From the NCBI GenBank assembly GCA_900095095.1, contig FMBT01000338.1, forward strand, positions 228,181 through 292,180: a DNA stretch of 64,000 nucleotides, written 5' to 3'. Of this stretch, positions 55,925 through 64,000 are shown in pieces; position 1 is the first letter of the stretch; each line of letters starts with the position of its first letter. Position numbers and translations under genes: made by a program. Below the pieces are notes generated by a model. That model saw nothing but the letters and a program-made list of their open reading frames with translations, searched no databases and was not told where the DNA came from. The stretch comes from Fragilariopsis cylindrus CCMP1102. Taxonomy: Eukaryota > Bacillariophyta > Bacillariophyceae > Bacillariales > Bacillariaceae.

Positions 55925-57556
55925 TTATTCATTCCTCTGTGCGAAAAAGCGATAATAATCGGTATCTAGATCTAAATCTGAATTAGAATTTGATGATGAA
56001 GACGATATCAACAGAGATGATGATCTTTTCGCATTCGATCTCCGATTTCGGAGTACCCATTGAAAACCAAGTTTATTTAATGAATTTACTTTATATGTTG
56101 TCATGGAACACTTTTTGTTTGCCATAAAAAGTTTGTAATAAACTCGTTGATGTGCAACCCACGTACCAAGTTCTTTATTTTTACTATACATACCCGGAAC
56201 TTTTGCATTACCATGCTCATGAACATAATCTGCAAGTTGTTGTCGACGGTCCTCCCAGGACAGTGTAGGAAGTTGACATTGAAATCCTAATTCATCTAAT
56301 GAATTACATCTTTCTTCAGTTATATAACTTCTTTTATTTGCCTTGAAAAGTTTGTATTGTTTCCTCTGGGTAAAAACCCAATTTGCAAGTGGTTGATTCT
56401 TAGAATAAATTTTTGGAACGTGTGCATCACCATTTTGACGTAAATACTTAGCAAGCTGTTCTCGACGGTCCTCCCACGATACTGTTTCGGTACCACGTGG
56501 GTGCCATTGAAAACCAATTCTATTCAATAATTCAATTCTTTCGTATGTAATAGAACTCCTTTCATTTGACCTGAAATGTTTGTACTGTGTCCTTTGAGTA
56601 CTCACCCATGTGCCAAGTGCTTGAGATGTAGTAGACTTTTTTGGAACATTTGTATCTCCATTATGCTGACGTGCATATTCCGATAATTCATGATACCGGT
56701 CATTCCACAGCGTAGTATTTCTTTCTCCCACTTTATACGATCTCGATGATATGCGTCGTATAGGAGTAGTAGTAAAATATGGTAATGATGCATTATTCAT
56801 AATTTTACCGTCCACTACGATACGGATCCGTTTCGTTGTCATCGTCGTTCTTGATTTTTTATATAATAATCCAGGAGTAAAATCATGATCTGTTGTATAT
56901 GGCAATGATCCATCATCCATAATTTTACCGTCCATTACGATACGAATCCATCTCGTCCGCGTCCGCGTCTTCGTTGATTCTTCATTACCATAACATTCGG
57001 CAGCAGAAGAATGATGAACGAGAGGCGGTTGATGGTGATTATTTGTCATCATTCTTCTTCTCTTTTTTGTTATACATTGATCCATCATCATTACTCGTTC
57101 AGCATCAGCTTCATTGTCATCGTCGTCACTACTAGAATCAGAATCAGAATCAGAATCGGAATCACTATTTTCATCATCGTCATCGTTACTAGAATCGTCA
57201 CCAGAATCGGAATCGGAATCTTCATTAGAATCGGAATCGGAATCGTCATTAGAATCGGAATCGTCGTTAGGATCGTCATTAGAATCGTCATTAGAATCGT
57301 CATTAGAATCGTCATTAGAATCGTCATTAGAATCGTCATTAGAATCAGTTCCATGATCATCAGCATTAACATCGAAGGTACCATAACGCTTCTTCTTGTT
57401 AGTAGTGTTTGGTGGTAGTATATATATATTCTTATTCTTATTATTTTCCTTCTTGACATTCCGATTAATACTTCGGAGACGAAGATCAATTCCGGTGGCG
57501 GCAAAGCCAGAGGCTGCGACAGCGGTAGATAATGATGATGATAATGACGAGACCAT
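55925..57556 (-). CDS. helicase-associated (HA) domain repeat protein
   Basis: The ATG at 57556 gives 543 residues; the frame is also open further upstream. A low-complexity acidic region (SNDD repeats from GAATCGTCATTA units at about 57200-57350) leads to two copies of a short motif (RIVMDGKIMDDGSLPY and RIVVDGKIMNNASLPY). Then come three HA domains: WNDRYHELSEYARQHNGDTN, WEDRREQLAKYLRQNGDAHV and WEDRRQQLADYVHEHGNAKV. Each is followed by L-x-x-W-V-x-x-Q-R and a closing LGFQW-like block. HA domains are DNA-binding-like helical modules that occur in large numbers in diatom and bacterial proteins, here without a helicase core. The role is probably nuclear; the partner is unknown. Confidence 0.75.
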   Translation of the reverse strand: MVSSLSSSLSTAVAASGFAATGIDLRLRSINRNVKKENNKNKNIYILPPNTTNKKKRYGTFDVNADDHGTDSNDDSNDDSNDDSNDDSNDDSNDDPNDDSDSNDDSDSDSNEDSDSDSGDDSSNDDDDENSDSDSDSDSDSSSDDDDNEADAERVMMMDQCITKKRRRMMTNNHHQPPLVHHSSAAECYGNEESTKTRTRTRWIRIVMDGKIMDDGSLPYTTDHDFTPGLLYKKSRTTMTTKRIRIVVDGKIMNNASLPYFTTTPIRRISSRSYKVGERNTTLWNDRYHELSEYARQHNGDTNVPKKSTTSQALGTWVSTQRTQYKHFRSNERSSITYERIELLNRIGFQWHPRGTETVSWEDRREQLAKYLRQNGDAHVPKIYSKNQPLANWVFTQRKQYKLFKANKRSYITEERCNSLDELGFQCQLPTLSWEDRRQQLADYVHEHGNAKVPGMYSKNKELGTWVAHQRVYYKLFMANKKCSMTTYKVNSLNKLGFQWVLRNRRSNAKRSSSLLISSSSSNSNSDLDLDTDYYRFFAQRNE

Positions 57557-57603
57557 CGTCGGTATCAAATAATAATCTTCTGCTACTGCAATATCAGCTG
57601 ATC

Positions 57604-58026
57604 TTATTCTTCGTTGTGTTTGTTGTAGTTCTCTTCCTCCTCCTCCTCCTCCTCCTCCTCCTCTTCTTCATCAACGTCAAAGTCATTATTAGTACCGTCA
57701 ACGTCAACGTCAACGTCAACGTCAACGTCAACGTCACCATCGACTGGTTCATCAACAAGGTTAACTGATGATCTTAAAACTGATTCTTCGTTTCCTGTAC
57801 TTTCCCATCGGATACGTATTGTTTTTATATTAGAAGATAAATTAGATAATAATTTATTACTATTACTATTCATTGCTTCAAATTCCTCCAAGACAATACG
57901 ATCAACAAGAATCGCTAAGTGATATGTATTAACCCAAACATAGATAATAGGAGTAGTAGGTTGCTGCCGTCGTCGTCGTGGTATGGACGAATCATTGTTT
58001 ACACGTTTTACCATCGTCGCGTCCAT
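57604..58026 (-). CDS. Tudor-like N-terminal domain, probably 5' part of the HA-domain gene
   Basis: The ATG at 58026 gives 140 residues. After a basic start (RRRRQQPTTP), YHLAILVDRIVLEEFEAM and TIRIRWESTGNEESVLRSSV form the same small domain found at the start of the 9709-12746 gene (IKWSSTGQEQSVIVSSIRLL there). The end is a (DV)n run and a Glu run encoded by GTCAAC and GAG repeats, then a stop. The neighbouring frame is open upstream of 57556, reading SADIAVAEDYYLIPTMVSS through this spot, so a single indel in the GAG tract would fuse both frames into one protein of about 700 residues. Confidence 0.5.
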   Translation of the reverse strand: MDATMVKRVNNDSSIPRRRRQQPTTPIIYVWVNTYHLAILVDRIVLEEFEAMNSNSNKLLSNLSSNIKTIRIRWESTGNEESVLRSSVNLVDEPVDGDVDVDVDVDVDVDGTNNDFDVDEEEEEEEEEEEEENYNKHNEE

Positions 58027-58797
58027 AGTGGTACTATATTGCTACTTGTACAAGTATTGAATATTATTGAGTACAGTAGTTGTTGTTTTGCTGTCGTCGT
58101 CGTCGTTCGGTATAGAATCAACTAGATTGAATTGAACCAATCTTGTACGTCAATATTCTTGTACTGTGCCTCTGTTCAACAGAGAAGTATGTACATGCAT
58201 GCAGTCATTTACTTCCGTTCGTACGACATGTAAGTTATTGTTTTAAGAAAGATATGATACAATTTTTTAGTTCTTGCTTTAACACATGATTATTGCATGC
58301 TTCTTGCTAGAGAAAAACTAACATTTATCAGAATGTGACACCCTGTTATTACACATAAAAAATGGCGCGCTCTCGATTTGGGGGACGTCTGTCGTATGAT
58401 AGCAGTTCGACTCTTGACACGAATGAACTGTTGTTGCTAGATGAAAATTTACACGATGCTGTGCGCAAAAGAAATGCTGGCGACAGACACCGCCCAGATC
58501 CATTAATTTGATTGCTTGATTGCTTTTTACAGGCTACGGTATGACATGAAAAATATTTTTGGAATTAACTTTATGGCAAAAAAAAGAATGGCGACAACTA
58601 ATCGTCGAATATAAATTGGTCATTATGTTCGTGACAAGATTTGGAAAGTATCAAAGATCAAGTGGTCAAAGCAATTGCTGAACGTGAATCAGAATCATCT
58701 TGGAATCGATTCAGCGTCTAACCAAAGGTATTCAAACCGAATGCAATTCCCTTGCAGGTGATTCGAGCACTTATCGAGAAGTCACATACTTGAAAGC
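58027..58797. other. intergenic, no gene seen
   Basis: This is the promoter side of the Tudor-like gene, grading into repeat-derived sequence before the reverse transcriptase relic. It includes GCATGCATGCAG near 58195. No coding frame is credible. Confidence 0.4.
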
Positions 58798-59075
58798 CTA
58801 GATCTGGATAGAATCGCAGAAGATATCAAGTCGATTGATGATGAAGGCATCATCAATGAGACGGCGGTAGAATTTTACAGAATCATGTTTCATGATTTGG
58901 GTCTCTTCGTGGTAGCTATAGTATATAGTTGCATACATACAAGCTGAATTTGTACCCATTGCTGTTCCGTTTTCTTGTATGAAGAGGCGAGTGCCAAAGG
59001 TGAAGACGTTGTATTTCATGAGACGGTCGATACTCTCCAGAATGAGAGTAGTTGGGATTTGGCCAGCACCGCCAC
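58798..59075 (-). mobile_element. reverse transcriptase fragment of a retroelement
   Basis: Reading down from about 59070: LILESIDRLMKYNVFTFGTR, then QENGTAMGTNSACMYAT, then FYRRLIDDAFIINRLDIF. This is the palm region of LINE- or Penelope-type reverse transcriptases (G-T-x-M-G-T-x-x-A block and the Y/L-x-D-D catalytic box as LIDD). The frame stops at 58798 and nothing resembling the thumb, an endonuclease or a full-length element is seen around it. It is a dead scrap of about 90 codons. Confidence 0.65.
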
Positions 59076-59139
59076 CACCGCAATCATATAATATATTTTA
59101 CTGCGTCTACATTGTTTCCTTGTTCTATTGAACTATTCA

Positions 59140-59615
59140 AAATGAATACAATTTCATTGGTATAACAGAACGATTTGACGAATCAATGGTCGTATTACAA
59201 ATATCAATATCTCAAGTAACGGTAATGGTGTTACAATGGGTGATGCAGTATATAATTATATTTTTAAACCAGCTGGTGGGTACGATGACGGTCTTGGAGT
59301 AGGAGGTTGTCACAAATACAAAAATCATTCATAACTGATCCAATGAAAGAATATTTTTCTTCATCTATATGTGCTACACCCACCAGCAACAGCAACAACA
59401 GCAACAATGGTAGCAGCAACAACAACGATCAAGCATGCTTATTCCACACGGAAGGATCGTTTTTAAATGGGACCATGCATTATGGGAAGCAGAAGCCAAT
59501 CGATCATCGGATCATACTATTGATAATGCATAAGGTGGGCGTACCAAGTTCAATAAATAACTCTTTATCTATTAACACTGCAATGGAAAAAGTTAAAAAC
59601 TCATTGTGCACCTGA
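59140..59615 (+). pseudogene. diatom-type sulfotransferase C-terminal scrap
   Basis: From about 59140 the plus strand reads NEYNFIGITERFDESMVVLQ, the F-I-G-x-T-E-R-x-D-E-S block common in diatom sulfotransferase-like proteins. After a frame change, AVYNYIFKPAGGYDDGLG and, after another near 59320, FITDPMKEYFSSSIC follow. The order matches that family, where this C-terminal part follows the PAPS domain. The upstream PAPS-binding half is absent. At least two frameshifts make it a relic. It is separate from the sulfotransferase at 32.9-35.1 kb. Confidence 0.55.
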
Positions 59616-60072
59616 AGTAATATATCTATGAAATACAGAGATAGATGGCATGCGACATATCAGAAGATAAAAACTAATTGCCTGTTCACTGATGCTGCTT
59701 CTGCTTTGGATGTATAGACAAATTGCTACAAAATTACACTCATACAATTCATATAGATAAAATTAGTAAATAATATCAAAAATAAAATGAACTCTTTATA
59801 ATACATCAACTTCCCGCTCCCCTAGTTAGCTTCCTTTTTTAGTCCCAGCATGACAAAAACAAATTTCTATAGATGATAATTGCATCTCACACTGTGTATA
59901 TTTACTTGTTGTGTTTTGTGTTTTGTACATTCAATTGTGTTCATGAATAAAATGAATGGGCTATAGTTTTTATATTCTGTGGTGCAACTGGGGGTCCTTG
60001 TGTGAGTGTATTAGCAACCACTGTTACTGAATCTTCATCTATTCTGAAACACTGACAATAATAGATTGATGT

Positions 60073-60103
<31 letters not shown>

Positions 60104-60600
60104 GCTGCTGCTGTTATTATTGTATGTAAGTCTAGCTAGAAATGGTTTGTTAAGAGGTAGTGTGTGACAGAATTATATGTTGATGTTGGTCATTATTACA
60201 TAGCTCTAATCAATTATTTGCATGGCTTTCAAACTGGAATTTAGCATGTTGGTATGGAAGTAAATGTGATATGTGAATAATGTACTGCCTCCTGTTGGTG
60301 GTTTGATATTCTAGGCAGGAGCAGCATCCACCACCTGGCATGCAATAGGGACTGATACTTACTACAATGCATTGCCACCACTCCTTTTGTGTGTTCCAAC
60401 AGTTACAAGTTCTAACCATAGCACCCACTGACACTTTTGGTCGCCTGCAAGACCACTTGATGAGGAAAAAAAGTGATTTGAGACAACAGGAAAAAGTTAC
60501 TGACCAAAGTACTATTGCTATAGACTAATAGGGTAAAAGTACCGTATATACAATTTATGGTATGTATCAGAAAACAAGGAGAAGGAGGAAAGATGTGAAC
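59616..60600. other. non-coding, with a GCT microsatellite
   Basis: AT-rich sequence with (GCT)n at 60071-60113. No credible gene. The composite repeat begins somewhere near its right end. Confidence 0.45.
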
Positions 60601-61954
60601 AGTGGCTTAATAATAGTATTAGAGGTATGCTATGGAGGTTCATACAAAAATACAGAGGCTGGCCAAAGTATGGTGTATCACTGGAGACAAAATATTCTTT
60701 GTATCTGTCTGGTGGTGTAGGTTGGCACACAGTATTTATTTGCATGATTGGTTTTGCATGTTCTGTGTGTTGCTCTTTTTTGTTCCTGTGGTTGTACAAT
60801 CTGCTGCCGTGACAGGCACACAAACAACAAGATTTTTGACCAGGAATGAACAACAATATATATCTTATTTGAAAGGACAACACCTTCTGGATCTTCTGAT
60901 ATCTTCTGGACCGGGTGCAATAGCATTCTTTTAGTGTACTAGAACATTGTAGTTGCCTCCTACCACTTTTTTGTTTCTGTGGTTGTTGAATAAACCACAA
61001 ATAAATTACAATCCGCTGTTGTGGAAGGCACACAAACAACAAGATTTTTGACCAGAAATGAGCAACAATATATCTTATTTGAAAGTGTTGCAGAGGAAAT
61101 CACCTTTTGGGTCAGGTGCACTAGCATCCATTATACCTATACCTACAAGGTCCTCATAGTATTTTATGTTTGGGTTGTTCAGCTGCAGTAGTCTAGTCAC
61201 AACCCTTAAAAATATACCAGATAATTTACTGTATGCAAATTTTACAGTGTCAGGTATTTTATAGACTATTAGTGTTGCACTTGCTCTGGATACATCCACC
61301 TCACCAATATTTGATATAGTGTTGAAAATGCAAGTTGAAAGGTATATACTGTGACTGAGTCCAGTGTTTTATGTCTGGTTGTTCAGCTGCAGTAGTCACA
61401 ACCCTAAAAAAAATTACACGTAAAATATCTCATTATATTTATAAAAACCAATCAAGGACCATACTTAAAATAGTCATTGTTGGCTGAAAAATGCTTCCAC
61501 TGAATTTTTGACAAATATTTCCACACAAATACTTATAAAATAAACTAGCCCACCTAAAGCTGCAACTATTAGGGCCTCTGGTTCACATGCTACACCTCTT
61601 GCAAAATTATTTTTAGTTGATTTTAGCTAAAATAGGGTACAAATTGGCTTTTTGGTCCTTGACGAAGAAAGAAAACCCCTGTTCACCAATGTCTTCCTGC
61701 AGACATATAAAGATTAAACATATGATGGGCTGCATGCATTTTTTTCCCAAAAAAAACCTGTCGATCAAAAATAATGGCCGCAACAAATTAACTAGTAACA
61801 TTGTGCGTTAACAGGATTCAGGTTATAAGGAATTTTCCAGTATTTTACGCGTGTTAATAACACGCGTTATTTTGCATCTAAAAAAGAAGAAAAAAAATGA
61901 AAATCTTTGGAAGCTGATAATAATAAAAATACTAGCACAAATTAATACGTATAT

Positions 61955-62025
61955 GACGTATGGAAGGATCGAACCCAGGCCTGTCCAACAAGCCCGGTGG
62001 GGCAGTGCCAACTCAACCACATCAG
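61955..62025 (-). ncRNA. tRNA-like segment with RNA polymerase III A and B boxes
   Basis: On the minus strand TGGTTGAGTTGG (62019-62008) fits the A box TRGYNNARNNGG, and GGTTCGATCC (61975-61966) fits the B box, 32 nt further on, the spacing of a tRNA gene. A full cloverleaf does not form: the T stem pairs only in part and the acceptor ends do not match. It is therefore better read as a degenerate tRNA or a SINE-like head captured by the inverted-repeat element than as a working tRNA. Confidence 0.5.
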
Positions 62026-62327
62026 TAGTTACGTTGACTCGTATAGATAGACAAATATTTTGAGTATTTAATTTTTTGAAAAATCGCGCAGGCATACTGA
62101 ACGTGATACTTAGCGCAAACCGCGAATTTTCCTACTATGGCTCTTCCGTACATAATTTTTTTGGGCTTATTACAGCGTAGGTACGTCCTATACAACGAAA
62201 TTTCTGCGTATTTTCACTGAATAAGAAAGCACGTGCCTTTATTCGGAGACGCGCTGTGTCTCAAGATGGGGCTGTAGGTCCATTTTTTGAGGGAGATATA
62301 CCCCCACAAAAAATAGACCCCAAAAAG

Positions 62328-62347
62328 TGGCGCCCCGCGGGGCGCCA
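62328..62347. repeat. 20-bp perfect GC palindrome
   Basis: TGGCGCCCCGCGGGGCGCCA is its own reverse complement and sits next to the right inverted repeat of the TTAA element. It is very GC-rich in AT-rich surroundings and could form a strong hairpin. Confidence 0.85.
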
Positions 62348-62750
62348 TAACCTGAATCCTGTTAAAGGCTAGTCACTGTATAGGAATGTGTACATGAACT
62401 GAAGGAGCGCCTACAACATATTTTGGAAACATTATTTGTTACACACATGGAAAGGTAGAGGAACTCTCCCTGACCAAAAAGAAGGATTTTCCTGGAAGTT
62501 CTACCCTGCTTAGTGTCCTGAACAAGATAACTCATAAAAAGATGATGTGTGCTGCGTGTGAGCCTACATTGCAAGATACCAGTAGGCTTACAAGACCAAG
62601 GAATATGATATTTCTCCATCCAATAGGTCAATTGTAAACTTCATAATCAAATTTTCCAAAGATAAGACTCTTTAGGTGTATTAACTTGATGCTAAAGTTG
62701 TTATTATATACTAAACTAACAAATACTAGTAAAATTTGGGCACGATCTAG

Positions 62751-63695
62751 TTTTTATATTGAGAATTCGCGATACCAGTAGTGGGTATGATTTAGTGTTC
62801 GAAGGTCAGACCAGGATATTTTTCGAATCAATAAATGTATGTGTGGCGAGGAAACCTTCATTCGTTCACTCACGTACCGACGAACAGAAACGACAGACAC
62901 GACTCGACTATATTTTTGTTGAAGACTGATCTAGCCTCTTACCGCTTACCTGGATTTACTTATCATGTGTGGAAAAGCACGCGAGATTTTTAGGCAGCGA
63001 CGAAACAACAAAATAAAGACGTGTAAAAAGAACAAGGAAATTATTACCCGATTTCGTAATCTCATCTTTCCCTTCTTGGTGTTAAGGTACGTGTACCGAA
63101 CCCGACCATGGCGGTCTTCCCCTTTTTTAACTTTAACCGTGTTGTACTATTATAGCTATGCTATCTATATCCAGTGATGATACCTTAGTTCGTATGTTAG
63201 GAAAGTGTGTATTTGCGTCTGTGACGTCGAGAGAGAATGAGAATGAGAGGAGTAGAAAAATGATAAAGATGTAGCAGCAAAACAAATGAAGTAGTAGCAA
63301 AGCTGGTAGTTAGTGTCAGAATGAGTGCACGTATGTCGCTTATCAGAGAGAGCACCTGTCCCACCACACGAGGATTGCTGTTGCTACGGACGGTTTGCTG
63401 TCTCAATCAGTGAACGGTGTTGTTGTCTTGGGAAAAAAGAAACAGAAGAGACACACGTCAAAACACAAAATCTCGCTATCTTTATCCCCTACGCTCTACT
63501 TTGCCTTTCTCTCTATCCTCTTCCGCACTGTACGGTAGTTAACGTATCAATTACACGGGCGTCAATTCCATTCGTCCGAAATAGATCCAAAATTGAATTC
63601 AAAAACTTAATTCATCAACAAATCTCACCTTCATATTTCTCCTCCTCCCAATTTTTCTTTATACAGATAATTAAAACCAAACAACTACATTCAAG
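62751..63695 (+). promoter_or_regulatory. upstream region of the eL21 gene, possible 5' UTR intron
   Basis: A donor-like TTAAG/GTACGT at about 63087 and a pyrimidine-rich acceptor ending TTTATACAG at 63666 could enclose a leader intron of about 580 bp, a common arrangement in ribosomal-protein genes. Transcription would then start before 63087. This is inference only. Open frames in this stretch have no domain. Confidence 0.3.
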
Positions 63696-64000
63696 ATGCC
63701 TCATTCCTTCGGTGTCCGGGCGCGTACGCGCCACATGTTCGCGAAGAAATTTCGTCAACATGGACCGATCCATCTCTCACAATATTTAATGAAAGTTAAA
63801 GTTGGAGATTATGTCGATATCTTTGCGGATCCATCCATCCATAAGGGTATGCCACACAAGGGTTACCATGGACGGACCGGAATTATTTTCAATGTCACCA
63901 AATCAGCGGTGGGTGTACGAGTCAATAAAAAGGTCAATGGACGTATTATTGAAAAGAGGATTCATGTCCGAATCGAGCATGTTCGTCATTCCAAATGTCA
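63696..64000 (+). CDS. RPL21: 60S ribosomal protein eL21 (3' end beyond window)
   Basis: The ATG at 63696 opens 101 codons to the window edge, about two thirds of the usual 160 residues. The sequence follows eL21 closely: [19 protein letters not shown], then [60 protein letters not shown]. eL21 is a structural protein of the large cytosolic ribosomal subunit. No intron or frameshift is seen in the part present, so this highly conserved gene reads cleanly here. Confidence 0.95.
   Translation, partial: MPHSFGVRARTRHMFAKKFRQHGPIHLSQYLMKVKVGDYVDIFADPSIHKGMPHKGYHGRTGIIFNVTKSAVGVRVNKKVNGRIIEKRIHVRIEHVRHSKC

Larger units (their letters stand above)
61812..62361. mobile_element. TTAA-flanked terminal-inverted-repeat element (MITE-like), 550 bp
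   Basis: The left end CAGGATTCAGGTTAT (61812-61826) and right end ATAACCTGAATCCTG (62347-62361) are perfect 15-bp inverted repeats. Each is flanked by TTAA (61808-61811 and 62362-62365), the target duplication used by piggyBac-superfamily transposases. Removing the element rejoins the surrounding composite repeat. Inside are a palindromic ACGCGTGTTAATAACACGCG tract (61854), a tRNA-like segment on the minus strand and a 20-bp GC palindrome at the right end. There is no transposase, so it would depend on one supplied in trans. Confidence 0.8.
60600..62750 (-). mobile_element. dispersed composite repeat, copy 2 (inverted relative of 15960-17500)
   Basis: Read as the reverse complement, 62750 to 62520 follows 15966-16160, and 61710 to 61540 follows 16728-16890. 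Tandem units containing CACAAACAACAAGATTTTTG stand at about 60817 and 61029, a period of about 212 bp, and match 17.16-17.5 kb. Block order is not the same in the two copies, so they are rearranged relatives. The element is interrupted at 61808-62365 by a TTAA-flanked insertion. No transposase frame is seen. Confidence 0.6.

Noticed and set aside
60817-61110. Possible CRISPR array from repeated ACAACAAGATTTTTGACCAG words
   Set aside because: The units are over 150 bp, diverged and few, with no uniform spacers; this is a eukaryotic dispersed repeat.
61955-62025. Functional tRNA gene
   Set aside because: A and B boxes are good, but the acceptor and T stems do not pair, and the segment lies inside a transposable element.
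63325-63789. 154-codon frame overlapping the start of eL21
   Set aside because: It reads in another frame through the eL21 start, and its sequence has no recognisable domain.

Overview
The window is nuclear DNA of a eukaryote, most likely a pennate diatom of the Fragilariopsis/Pseudo-nitzschia type. The signs are AT-rich DNA full of trinucleotide microsatellites, protein-length reading frames with long Asn, Gln, Thr and Asp/Glu runs, spliceosomal introns of about 90-400 bp (donors mostly GTACGT or GTAAGT), a plastid-type bipartite presequence, a DUF6824-like domain, and diatom-style glutamate-receptor, sulfotransferase, helicase-associated and F-box-like families. No operon logic, CRISPR array or bacterial gene organisation is present. 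The species is inferred, not proven.

Layout. 0-2.8 kb: relics of an NRPS/PKS-type thioesterase and of a tyrosine-aminotransferase-like enzyme, both on the minus strand and both broken. 3.0-4.6 kb: a membrane-anchored fucosyltransferase-like glycosyltransferase. 4.8-15.5 kb: two complementary pieces of an ionotropic glutamate receptor (S2-M4 at 4.8-5.7 kb; N-terminus, S1, M1, pore and M3 at 14.0-15.5 kb). About 8.2 kb separates them, holding an F-box/LRR-like relic, a 428-residue protein with a TET/JBP-like oxygenase pattern, a spliced gene combining a Tudor-like domain, an AlkB-like oxygenase pattern and DUF6824, and a SET-like fragment. 15.6-17.8 kb: repeats. 18.0-20.0 kb: a ZIP metal transporter. 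20.0-23.8 kb: a gene desert. 23.8-31.2 kb: one large multi-exon gene with a membrane hairpin and a C-terminal BPI/HAM1-like (TULIP) region. 31.7-32.2 kb: a probable plastid SAM-domain protein. 33-35.1 kb: a frameshifted sulfotransferase. 36.1-36.6 kb: a small secreted protein. 37.2-39.2 kb: a 7TM receptor-like gene. 39.5-41.5 kb: a secretory prolyl-4-hydroxylase-like oxygenase with an ankyrin unit. 42.2-43.1 kb: a multi-pass membrane protein. 43.5-46.0 kb: an acidic STI1-like protein. 47.0-51.1 kb: a GRAM-VASt lipid-transfer protein. 51.7-54.5 kb: a basic protein whose 5' part is interrupted by a 57-bp-arm palindrome. 55.9-58.0 kb: a helicase-associated-domain protein, probably fused to the same Tudor-like domain seen at 12.6 kb. 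58.2-62.9 kb: a transposon graveyard with a reverse transcriptase scrap, a sulfotransferase scrap, an inverted relative of the 16-kb repeat and a TTAA-flanked terminal-inverted-repeat element carrying a tRNA-like segment. 63.7 kb to the edge: ribosomal protein eL21.

How it works together. There is no single pathway. Recurring themes are three separate 2-oxoglutarate/Fe(II) oxygenase-like proteins (7.9, 9.7 and 39.5 kb), secretory-pathway and membrane proteins, lipid-transfer candidates (23.8 and 47.0 kb) and much decay. Many coding stretches carry single-base indels. Some are certainly real decay, since substitutions remove catalytic residues or create stops; others lie in homopolymers and could be assembly errors. 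The most intriguing segment is 5.7-14.0 kb, where a split receptor gene flanks a pair of convergent putative nucleic-acid-oxygenase genes.
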